This document shows, in pieces, positions 1-5,437 of a stretch of DNA of 7,253 nt (its first letter is position 1; every line of letters begins with the position of its first letter). Under the pieces are notes generated by a model, which was not told the origin of the DNA, searched no databases, and was given only the letters and a program-made list of their open reading frames with translations. The stretch lies in contig JAVBPB010000131.1 in NCBI GenBank assembly GCA_031549965.1, positions 1 to 7,253 on the forward strand. Reading direction: 5' to 3'. Source of the stretch: JAVBPB01 sp031549965 (GTDB lineage Bacteria > Bacillota > Clostridia > Lachnospirales > Lachnospiraceae). Made by a program: the position numbers and the translations under genes.

Positions 1-5
1 AATAA

Positions 6-14
6 TCTCCTTCT
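6..14 (-). promoter_or_regulatory. Ribosome binding site of a gene starting beyond base 1
   Basis: The minus strand reads AGAAGGAGA here, close to the anti-16S consensus. No minus-strand start codon lies between it and the window edge at the usual spacing, so the gene must begin just outside. The gene sits downstream of repeat promoter 28-82. In a phage of this layout it would be expected to be a packaging (terminase) gene, but that is inferred from position only. Confidence 0.6.
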
Positions 15-27
15 TCAATCTTGCATA

Positions 28-82
28 CATATACATCACTCTAAAAGCAATTAATAGCAAGTTATATTTTCACTATAGCAAG
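28..82 (-). promoter_or_regulatory. Repeated promoter/operator element, copy 1
   Basis: On the minus strand this holds CTTGCTAT twice at a 21-base period (start to start), then TAGAGTGATG and an AT-rich box TATATG. The first T of the second TTGCTA is followed by exactly 21 bases before the AT-rich box, as in the copies at 4753 and 5381. It lies just after the terminator at 83-113 and just before a ribosome binding site. The direct repeats look like activator half-sites upstream of a -10 region without a standard 17-base spacer. The promoter role is inferred from the repetition and the position. Confidence 0.55.
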
Positions 83-113
83 AAAAAAGAGCAATCATCA
101 AAAATTACTCTTT
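83..113 (-). terminator. Intrinsic terminator after the HNH gene
   Basis: Read on the minus strand, AAAGAGTAAT pairs with ATTGCTCTTT (one G-U pair) around a loop of about eight bases. The stem is followed directly by a run of six T residues. It begins about 25 bases after the stop codon of the HNH gene at 139-978, so it closes the kinase-HNH unit and separates it from the next promoter. Confidence 0.8.
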
Positions 114-138
114 CATTACAAATTATTTAGGGATTTTG

Positions 139-978
139 TTAACTGTTGCTTTTACCTCTATTACATCTTTCACATAGAGTTCTCAAATTATCAGGAGTAG
201 ATTTGCCACCTTTTGAAACTGGAATGATATGATCTACTTCTAATTTCAAACCATCTTTTGCTGTACTTCCGCATACACAACACTTAAAGTCGTCCCTTTT
301 TAATATCCCATATCTCACTTTGTCAGTTATAATTGCTCTTTGTTGTTGAACAAAAGACATCTTTCCCTTTTTTTGAATAGCAAGTTCATAACAAAGTACT
401 ATTTCTTGCAAATTTAATGCAATTACTTTTTCGTAGTTTTTATAAGCATTATTATAAAATGTTGTAGCATTTAGCCGTAACGTGATTGTAGGAAATTTTG
501 GGGTATATACAATTTTGCTAAATAACCCATCTTCATATTCTTTTAAATTTCTAAATCTCGTACGCTCATTCATGCCAAAATTTTTGGAAAACCATCCTCT
601 ATCATCTTTTGGAGCAGTTTCAATAGAAGCATAAAGTCTTTTAGAATTATAAATTGTCGTTGCTTGTACAAAATATTTTTCAAACAAACTATACTTTTCC
701 TTATACTTATCAATAATTTTTTTAAAAATATCCAATTTTTCATACATTTGACCTGCTATATATTCTTTATAGTCAAATGATTTTTTTCCCTTTGAAATCA
801 TACTATATAAGGATTGATCTACATTATCTTTATTTGTGTTTTTTTGATAACTAAAATTTTCGTCAGTATCAGAAACTATTGAATTAAAATCGTAACAAGA
901 AAATTCTTCATTTAACAATGAAATCTCATTCCACATTCTATTAATTCTTATTTTATATTTAGCATCTTCATTTGACAT
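139..978 (-). CDS. McrA-type HNH endonuclease with unassigned N-terminal region
   Basis: A 279-residue protein with an HNH nuclease domain at its C-terminus (about residues 220-279). The visible motif is Cys233-x2-Cys236, then L-x-VDHI with Asp249 and His250, PVSKGG, Asn264 in PDNL, and Cys269-x2-Cys272 followed by N-x-GK. This is the complete zinc-bound HNH/His-Me finger signature, so the nuclease should be active. Residues 1-210 are lysine-rich, mostly helical-looking and match no family I recognise; they may sense or bind a target. ATG 978 is preceded by GAAGGGATG at good spacing. The gene follows the kinase gene by 89 bases without an obvious promoter of its own and ends in an intrinsic terminator, so the two are probably co-transcribed. 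It differs from the small packaging-type HNH protein at 2666-2953 and is more likely cargo. Nuclease domain certain, biological role unknown. Confidence 0.9.
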   Translation of the reverse strand: MSNEDAKYKIRINRMWNEISLLNEEFSCYDFNSIVSDTDENFSYQKNTNKDNVDQSLYSMISKGKKSFDYKEYIAGQMYEKLDIFKKIIDKYKEKYSLFEKYFVQATTIYNSKRLYASIETAPKDDRGWFSKNFGMNERTRFRNLKEYEDGLFSKIVYTPKFPTITLRLNATTFYNNAYKNYEKVIALNLQEIVLCYELAIQKKGKMSFVQQQRAIITDKVRYGILKRDDFKCCVCGSTAKDGLKLEVDHIIPVSKGGKSTPDNLRTLCERCNRGKSNS

Positions 979-1067
979 TCAATTAACATCCCTTCAATAA
1001 TTAATTTTCAAAATTTTTGCCTCGCATTTTTTAAGAGTCCCCTCGCTCGGTACCCAAAAGTAATGAT

Positions 1068-2603
1068 TTATGATGTCACCGGGGGCTTAACTTTCATTAT
1101 TTTTTCTTCTAGAAGAATATCTATTCCGTCATTTAATAATTTTTCTATTTTATTTTGTACATCATACCTGTTAATTGCATAACCTATATAAGTTAACAAA
1201 TCAATCGCAGCCTCTTTTATATAATATTCAAACTTTCCATTAATAAAGAATATCGCTATATCAGCAACTGCATCAAATTGTTCAAAATTTTTATCCCAGG
1301 TAGATTGAACTTCTTCAAATAAAGCATTTAACTTACTATAAATTTTATCAGCGGATTCATAATGAGCTATGACTTGTTGATATACATACATAAAATTTTT
1401 GTTTTGAAGTCCTTTAAAAGTTTTAGCAGCATCTAATGTATTAATATGAGCTATGACAAATTCATCAATAATTCTTTTGTTAATTTTATCTTCGATTTGC
1501 TTGTGGTGAGTTGGATCTTTCAAAATTTTCACAATTGAAGTTATAGCAGATTCAAGTTCATCAACCGTTTTATATCTAGCCAGCTCGCTCATTGTTGTTG
1601 CTTTTTCAGAAACACCTTTTAACTCATGTTCAGTATTATTAGGGTCTCTTGTGAAAATAAAATTAATCAATTTACCAATTGAATAAATATCACTAGATTT
1701 ATCCCCGTCTTTCAACTTCATAAATTGCTTAGGATCACAATATGCATATTGTCCATAACCGTTTGTTTTATTTGTTTGATGTGAATTAAAAATTGATAGA
1801 TCTTTTCCAAGACCAAAATCCGACATTTTAAATAGCCCATTAAAAAGAAGAATATTGTTTGGAGAAATATCTCGATGAATGATATCACGTCTATGCACTT
1901 GCTTCATCACACTTGTCACTTGGTAAATAATAATCAACTTCGAATCGAAGTTAATATTATTGGTTGAAATATATTTATACAAGTCCATTTCTGCATATTC
2001 CATCGTATATGACAACTCCACAGCATCATAATTATATACAGAAATAACACCATAAATATCCCCTAATTTCTTTGTCATTTCATATTCACGTTTAAACCTA
2101 CTTACTATACCACTATCAACATAATTTTCTTCTTTTAATTTTTTCAAAACAATTTTTTGGGATTTTACTAAATAAACTGTCGCAAATCCACCATCTCCCA
2201 AATACATCAAATCATCATTAATATTCATTAATTTTATACCATTAGAAGTTTGTATAAGCAGCATTTCGTCAGCATTTAATAATTTATTAAAATATGACAT
2301 TATTTCAATAGATTTTCTAGCTAATTCATCATTATTAAGACTAGGATACTCTTTGTGCAAGTAAGTAAGTCCCAAAATTATCGTGAAAAACTCATTAATT
2401 CTTTTTGAATTAAAAACCTCTATTAGTTTGTTAAGTGCAATCACCCATCTTGATGGTTGTTGTGTCCCCCAGTACTGATCTTTATAATTAAAATATTTAT
2501 TAAAAAAAGAATAAATATGAGCTCCCTTTTTATAGCTATAATAACTTTCAATATCACCTATAAATGTCTTTCCTATTATTTCCAAAGTATCTTTATCAAG
2601 CAA
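1068..2603 (-). CDS. Hanks-type protein kinase with helical N- and C-terminal regions
   Basis: A eukaryotic-like Ser/Thr(/Tyr) protein kinase of 511 residues from the chosen TTG start. Residues 1-130 are an unassigned, aromatic-rich N-terminal region. The kinase domain follows: glycine loop G-D-G-G-F-A-T-V-Y (136-144), ATP lysine K154, alpha-C glutamate E173, catalytic loop HRDISPNN (H243, D245, N250), DFG at 262-264, and SDIYSIG with D305. All key residues are present. The last 160 or so residues look helical and are unassigned. No transmembrane segment is evident, so it should be cytoplasmic. The reading frame stays open to a TTG at 2645, but a perfect -10 box TATAAT lies inside that extension. 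TTG 2603, with GATGGTG seven bases upstream, is therefore preferred. It lies between a phage HNH gene and a second HNH gene. A defence or host-takeover role is inferred; the substrate is unknown. Confidence 0.9.
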   Translation of the reverse strand: MLDKDTLEIIGKTFIGDIESYYSYKKGAHIYSFFNKYFNYKDQYWGTQQPSRWVIALNKLIEVFNSKRINEFFTIILGLTYLHKEYPSLNNDELARKSIEIMSYFNKLLNADEMLLIQTSNGIKLMNINDDLMYLGDGGFATVYLVKSQKIVLKKLKEENYVDSGIVSRFKREYEMTKKLGDIYGVISVYNYDAVELSYTMEYAEMDLYKYISTNNINFDSKLIIIYQVTSVMKQVHRRDIIHRDISPNNILLFNGLFKMSDFGLGKDLSIFNSHQTNKTNGYGQYAYCDPKQFMKLKDGDKSSDIYSIGKLINFIFTRDPNNTEHELKGVSEKATTMSELARYKTVDELESAITSIVKILKDPTHHKQIEDKINKRIIDEFVIAHINTLDAAKTFKGLQNKNFMYVYQQVIAHYESADKIYSKLNALFEEVQSTWDKNFEQFDAVADIAIFFINGKFEYYIKEAAIDLLTYIGYAINRYDVQNKIEKLLNDGIDILLEEKIMKVKPPVTS

Positions 2604-2631
2604 ACCCAAGCACCATCTTTCATATATAAAT

Positions 2632-2637
2632 ATTATA
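2632..2637 (-). promoter_or_regulatory. Candidate -10 box of the kinase-HNH unit
   Basis: The minus strand reads TATAAT in the context TTTGATATAATATT, a perfect consensus -10 hexamer 29 bases upstream of the preferred kinase start. No good -35 hexamer is found 16-18 bases upstream (TAGGAA at 17), so the promoter may be weak or activator-dependent. It would let the kinase-HNH unit be expressed apart from the phage operon. In AT-rich DNA such a box can arise by chance. Confidence 0.4.
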
Positions 2638-2665
2638 TCAAACAATGTCGTTTTTTCCTAAACAT

Positions 2666-2953
2666 TTAGATAATTAAATTCCCATCTTCATCAAACTTTT
2701 GATTGGCAACTTTTGAAAACCTAGTATGTTCTTTATTATGGCAATCTTTACAAAGCAATTCTAAATTAGATTGATTCAAAGAAATAGCAGCATCTTTATA
2801 ATTATCAATATTTATATGCTTCTTGTGATGAACTTCTTGTCCTACTTTTTTACATCTTTCACATAATCCGTTTTGGCTAACTATTTTCAGTTGTCGTGCT
2901 TGTTGCCAAGCATCAGATTTATAGAAGTTATGTATTTCTTTTAGCTTCTTCAT
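2666..2953 (-). CDS. Small phage HNH endonuclease (packaging-region type)
   Basis: A 95-residue protein that is essentially one HNH domain. It opens with FYKSDAW-x2-AR, typical of phage packaging-region HNH proteins. Zinc ligands are Cys31-x2-Cys34 and Cys68-x2-Cys71; the catalytic VHH is at 41-43, Asn63 is present, and H-N-x2-H spans 72-76. Proteins of this kind in tailed phages usually sit beside the terminase genes and assist cutting of concatemeric DNA at packaging. ATG 2953 lies inside the end of metK, in another frame, with a 26-base overlap and only a weak Shine-Dalgarno match, so translation is probably coupled to metK. The conserved first motif begins at residue 10, which supports this start. 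Next downstream is the kinase gene rather than a terminase. Confidence 0.9.
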   Translation of the reverse strand: MKKLKEIHNFYKSDAWQQARQLKIVSQNGLCERCKKVGQEVHHKKHINIDNYKDAAISLNQSNLELLCKDCHNKEHTRFSKVANQKFDEDGNLII

Positions 2954-4067
2954 AATCTAATCTCAAAGCAACTGCTTTATCATATGTATTTTCCCAAGGA
3001 ACATTTAAATCTTCTCTTCCCATATGTCCATAGCACGCTAAAGGTTGGAACTTAACAGAATCAAGTTTCAATTCTTTTCTAATACTTGATGGTTTAAAAT
3101 CAAAATGTTTCGTTACTAACTCAAGAAGTTCATTTTCATTTAATTCTGATGTTCCAAAAGTATCAATACTTACACTTACTGGTTCAGCGATTCCAATAGA
3201 GTAAGAAATACAGACTTCGCATCTTTCAGCAAGTTCAGCTTCAACAATTGATTTAGCGACATAACGAGCATAATATGATGCACTTCTATCAACTTTACTT
3301 ACATCTTTACCGCTAAAAGCTCCTCCACCATGTTTTGCGCATCCGCCATATGTATCAACAATAATCTTTCGACCAGTTAACCCTGAATCAGCATATGGAC
3401 CGCCAACTTCAAAAGCACCAGTTGGATTTATTAATACTCTAATTCCTTTTAAGTCATAACCAATTAAATATCCCAAGACTTCATTCATTAATATTTCTTT
3501 TACTTTATCAAGTTCAACACCTGGTTTGGTTTGAGCAGAAATGATAATCGTATCAATGATTACTGGAGCATTTTTGTTATACTTTACTGATACTTGGCAT
3601 TTCCCATCAGGTCCAAATAAATGTGGATATTTTGTTTTTCTTAATTCATCCACCGTTCTAGCAATATCGTGAGTTATCATTAAAGTATACGGCATAAACT
3701 CTGGTGTTTCATTACAAGCATATCCATACATCATTCCTTGATCTCCTGCTCCTTGATCATGTGTATTTGTTTCATTAACTCCAACAGCAATATCAGCTGA
3801 TTGTAATGATATTTTTTCTAGAACTTGAAATTCTTCATTATATCCAATATCTTTTATAACTTTCAAGGCACCTTCCTTATAGTTAACTATTGCTTTAGTT
3901 GTAATTTCACCAAAGAGTAATATGAAGTTATCTTTAATGGCACATTCGATTCCTACTCTACTATTTTTATCTTGTTCTAATACTGCATCTAAAATTGCAT
4001 CGCTAATTTGGTCGCAGATTTTATCCGGATGACCGCTAAATACTGATTCACTTGTTATAATTTTCAT
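2928..4067 (-). CDS. metK: S-adenosylmethionine synthetase (phage-borne)
   Basis: Methionine adenosyltransferase makes S-adenosylmethionine from methionine and ATP. The 379-residue product is close to full length for bacterial MetK. Signatures are intact: SGHPDK with His13 and Asp15, GAGDQG at 106-111 (Asp109), Lys156 in GPDGK, TGRK at 232-235, GGGAFSGKD at 247-255 (Lys254), and Lys258/Asp260 in SKVD. These match residues that bind ATP, metal and methionine in E. coli MetK, so activity is expected. Its place among phage genes, with a DNA methyltransferase upstream and an HNH gene overlapping its end, argues that it feeds SAM to DNA modification instead of serving as the housekeeping copy. The host should carry another metK. 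The upstream spacer is only 42 bases and holds a terminator-like hairpin; the ribosome binding site (GAAAGGGAAAG) is modest. Confidence 0.96.
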   Translation of the reverse strand: MKIITSESVFSGHPDKICDQISDAILDAVLEQDKNSRVGIECAIKDNFILLFGEITTKAIVNYKEGALKVIKDIGYNEEFQVLEKISLQSADIAVGVNETNTHDQGAGDQGMMYGYACNETPEFMPYTLMITHDIARTVDELRKTKYPHLFGPDGKCQVSVKYNKNAPVIIDTIIISAQTKPGVELDKVKEILMNEVLGYLIGYDLKGIRVLINPTGAFEVGGPYADSGLTGRKIIVDTYGGCAKHGGGAFSGKDVSKVDRSASYYARYVAKSIVEAELAERCEVCISYSIGIAEPVSVSIDTFGTSELNENELLELVTKHFDFKPSSIRKELKLDSVKFQPLACYGHMGREDLNVPWENTYDKAVALRLDYEEAKRNT

Positions 4068-4094
4068 TTTTTTTCTTTCCCTTTCTTTAAATTG

Positions 4095-4117
4095 AAAAAG
4101 GAGCTAAAATTAGCTCC
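4095..4117 (-). terminator. Intrinsic terminator overlapping a stop codon, before metK
   Basis: On the minus strand GGAGCTAA pairs perfectly with TTAGCTCC and is followed by TTTTTC. The stem contains the TAA stop of the gene at 4110-4334, so a ribosome finishing that gene would cover the hairpin. It sits only 28 bases before the metK start. It may end the small-gene transcript, or act as a leaky terminator that lowers metK expression and is relieved by coupled translation. Confidence 0.7.
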
Positions 4118-4334
4118 CCGACTTCTTTGTTAATTCTAAAAGCATTGGATAATATTTATTCATCAATTCTCTACTATTTTCCCAAACAAATCTAAATGCT
4201 TGGATAACCATTTTAACTTCAAGCTCATCTCCATCATCAATTATCCTTTGAAAATAATCAACCATTCCATAATGAATTTCACTTAAAGCTTCTAAGTCAA
4301 TTAAAAACTTTTCTAGTTCATTCTTCTTTTTCAT
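4110..4334 (-). CDS. Hypothetical small phage protein (74 aa)
   Basis: A 74-residue, probably all-helical, soluble protein of mixed charge with no motif I recognise. It starts at ATG 4334, overlapping the previous gene by 17 bases, with no clear Shine-Dalgarno sequence, so translation is likely coupled to that gene. Its stop codon lies within the stem of the terminator at 4095-4117. It belongs to the three-gene run 4110-4717 behind the promoter-like repeat at 4753-4790. By eye it does not resemble the two paralogous proteins upstream of it. Confidence 0.75.
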   Translation of the reverse strand: MKKKNELEKFLIDLEALSEIHYGMVDYFQRIIDDGDELEVKMVIQAFRFVWENSRELMNKYYPMLLELTKKSGS

Positions 4335-4554
4335 TTATATCAATAAAACTAGCTTTCCCTTCTATGACTCCCCAAATAAATAATTCAAAGTCATTTAATA
4401 ATTCTGTCGCATCTCGGTAATCTCGGTTACTTTCTTCACTATCCGAATTGAAGAATTGATGTAGTTGCCTTCGAAGTCGATTAATCAATTTTAAATCTTT
4501 CTTAAAATCAATTAAATTTTCTTCTTCTTTAGTGAGTTCAACTTTAATTCCCAT
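4318..4554 (-). CDS. Hypothetical small phage protein, paralogue B of a tandem pair
   Basis: A 78-residue acidic helical protein of unknown function. The frame is open to a GTG at 4563, but ATG 4554 has GGGGTGA five bases upstream and is preferred. Its central part resembles the protein encoded immediately upstream (4544-4717): both carry I-x2-LR-x2-L, then SD, DY-x-DA-x-E-x-L and a WG-x3-G ending. By eye 16 of 39 aligned positions are identical, with one four-residue gap. The pair probably arose by tandem duplication. It overlaps the upstream gene by 11 bases and the downstream gene by 17. Confidence 0.8.
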   Translation of the reverse strand: MGIKVELTKEEENLIDFKKDLKLINRLRRQLHQFFNSDSEESNRDYRDATELLNDFELFIWGVIEGKASFIDINEKEE

Positions 4555-4717
4555 AAACTTCACCCCACAGTGCTTCTTCCATATTAATTAAGACTTCATT
4601 TGCATCAATATAATCTTGTGTATCACTAGCATAAAGTGTCATAAGTTCTTGTCTTAATTTATGAATGGTATAGAGTCGACTAGAAATTTCTAAAATTTTA
4701 TCTTCTTTATTATCCAT
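4544..4717 (-). CDS. Hypothetical 57-aa phage protein, paralogue A of a tandem pair
   Basis: A 57-codon gene that a 60-residue length filter would miss. ATG 4717 has an excellent ribosome binding site (AGAAGGAGG, ten bases upstream), and the frame stays open to TAA at 4544-4546, overlapping the next start. The product is acidic and helical, beginning MDNKEDKILE and ending EEALWGEVYGN. Its similarity to the next protein over about 39 residues supports real coding. It is the first gene behind the promoter-like repeat at 4753-4790. Function unknown. Confidence 0.85.
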   Translation of the reverse strand: MDNKEDKILEISSRLYTIHKLRQELMTLYASDTQDYIDANEVLINMEEALWGEVYGN

Positions 4718-4752
4718 TTTAACAATGCCTCCTTCTTGACATATAGTCGCTA

Positions 4753-4790
4753 GTATCTATCACTCTAAACGACTATTAAATCAAGTTAAA
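4753..4790 (-). promoter_or_regulatory. Repeated promoter/operator element, copy 2
   Basis: The minus strand carries AACTTGATTTAATAG, then TTTAGAGTGAT and the -10-like GATACT, with the same 21 bases between TTGATT and the AT-rich box as in the other two copies. Here GAGTGAT is also enclosed by a perfect 7-bp inverted repeat (ATAGTCG/CGACTAT at 4743-4749 and 4770-4776), which the other copies lack and which could be an operator. The start codon of the 57-codon gene follows after its ribosome binding site. The upstream CTTGCTAT half-site seen in copy 1 is degenerate here. Confidence 0.5.
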
Positions 4791-4827
4791 TTTAATTGTT
4801 TTTAATTAAGCCCTACAAACGCTTTGT

Positions 4828-4882
4828 GTTCGTCTTTCTTTATTTACCAAGTATTTGTTGCATAGAGAAAGAAAAAGCGAAC
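4828..4882. other. Long imperfect hairpin overlapping a terminator
   Basis: CTTTCTTTAT at 4834-4843 is complementary to ATAGAGAAAG at 4862-4871 with one mismatch, which is a G-U pair if the plus strand is transcribed. GTTCG at 4828-4832 can extend the stem with CGAAC at 4878-4882 across an asymmetric bulge. This stem shares bases with the terminator stem at 4867-4899, so the two folds exclude each other. A smaller hairpin, ACAAA-CGC-TTTGT, lies at 4815-4827. No coding frame is supported in 4718-4921. Confidence 0.4.
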
Positions 4883-4899
4883 GTGTCGCCTTTGTTCGC
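4867..4899 (-). terminator. Probable intrinsic terminator after the papain-like gene
   Basis: On the minus strand GCGAAC (4894-4899) pairs perfectly with GTTCGC (4877-4882) around an 11-base loop and is followed by TTTTTCTTTC. It lies 23 bases after the stop codon of the gene at 4922-5299 and before promoter copy 2, which fits the end of one transcript and the restart of the next. The stem is short at six pairs, so termination may be partial. Confidence 0.6.
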
Positions 4900-4921
4900 C
4901 GTTTAATCAAATTATAAACGT

Positions 4922-5299
4922 TTATTCAATCTTCCAAGCTGTATAAACCGTTCTGTAACTGCAATCCCAAGTATCGTGAATTACTCCATCGATGCAACAA
5001 GTAATATGTCCAGCCATTTTAACAATATATTTGCCAACTGGATACAATTTACAAAAGTCGGTTCCTTTTGTTCTTGGCTTTCCTTTTTGTGCTTTGAATA
5101 ATATTCTCTCGTAACCTTGTAAAAAATCATAAATGAATTTGGTGTCTTTATATGAAGTAAATCCTCTATCGCTTCTAGCGTGATTCAACTTTCTTCTTGT
5201 TTCTAAGTAATCAGTACCAAATGCAGTAGTTACAGCTCTTACAACACAATCTCCAGTTTTAAGTCCTTTAGGATGAGCATTAAATTCTTTAAATGACAT
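4922..5299 (-). CDS. Papain-like (C39-like) small phage protein
   Basis: A 125-residue protein with the layout of a small cysteine-peptidase fold. GDCVVRAV near the N-terminus puts Cys18 at the start of a helix. GHITCCIDG (His98) and HDTWDCS (Asp109, Asp112) lie near the C-terminus, giving a plausible Cys-His-Asp set. Short proteins with this GDC...DTWD pattern are familiar from phages, but their substrate is not known to me; proteolysis, deamidation or a non-catalytic role are all possible. No signal peptide or membrane segment is seen. The frame opens at GTG 5308, but ATG 5299 has AAGGATG at better spacing and is chosen. A stop-overlapping palindrome, ATAAACGTTTAT, lies at 4914-4925. The gene is driven by the repeat at 5381-5437 and followed by a terminator, so it may be monocistronic. 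Confidence 0.85.
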   Translation of the reverse strand: MSFKEFNAHPKGLKTGDCVVRAVTTAFGTDYLETRRKLNHARSDRGFTSYKDTKFIYDFLQGYERILFKAQKGKPRTKGTDFCKLYPVGKYIVKMAGHITCCIDGVIHDTWDCSYRTVYTAWKIE

Positions 5300-5351
5300 T
5301 GCTATCACATCCTTTATTGAACAATTTTCTCAATACAATTCTTTCATGCAT
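5289..5351 (-). CDS. Possible 20-aa leader peptide
   Basis: A short frame starts at ATG 5351, eight bases after AGAAGG, and runs 20 codons to TAA at 5289-5291, overlapping the start of the papain-like gene by 11 bases in another frame. The product begins MHERIVLRK and is basic. It is the first start codon after promoter copy 3, so ribosomes would reach it first and could couple to the next gene. Length and lack of any known family keep this tentative. Confidence 0.35.
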   Translation of the reverse strand: MHERIVLRKLFNKGCDSNVI

Positions 5352-5369
5352 TTAAATTACCTTCTTTCT

Positions 5370-5379
5370 GACTTAAGTC
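5370..5379. promoter_or_regulatory. Perfect palindrome GACTTAAGTC, possible operator
   Basis: A perfect 10-bp palindrome lies immediately downstream of the AT-rich box of promoter copy 3 and upstream of the ribosome binding site, a usual operator position near a transcription start. Neither of the other two copies has this palindrome, though copy 2 has a different inverted repeat nearby. Confidence 0.35.
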
Positions 5380-5380
5380 G

Positions 5381-5437
5381 TATATATACATCACTCAACC
5401 TTTCCGTAATAGCAAGTTAATTTTTAACTATAGAGAG
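5381..5437 (-). promoter_or_regulatory. Repeated promoter/operator element, copy 3
   Basis: The minus strand reads CTCTCTAT, 13 bases, CTTGCTAT, then GTTGAGTGATG and TATATATA. The 21-base period of the CTnnCTAT boxes and the 21 bases between TTGCTA and the AT-rich box match copy 1. The interval between the boxes contains AGTTAA-AAA-TTAACT, a perfect small inverted repeat. The distal box overlaps the last codons and stop of the methyltransferase gene. It precedes the leader ORF and the papain-like gene. Confidence 0.55.

Noticed and set aside
28..82. CRISPR array or insertion-sequence ends from the repeated element
   Set aside because: The three copies are kilobases apart, imperfect, all in the same orientation and each just before a gene, so they fit regulatory sites; no transposase gene is present.
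2457..2669. Plus-strand reading frame of 70 codons
   Set aside because: It lies opposite the kinase N-terminus, has low-complexity Ile/Phe/Lys content and no ribosome binding site; it is a shadow of the minus-strand gene.
1..2700. Target-site or att-like direct repeats flanking the kinase-HNH cassette
   Set aside because: I compared the ends by eye around 1-140 and 2640-2700 and found no shared sequence longer than expected in AT-rich DNA.
4555..4563. GTG 4563 as start of the 78-residue gene
   Set aside because: GTG 4563 overlaps the GGGGTGA that serves as ribosome binding site for ATG 4554, and no better site lies upstream.
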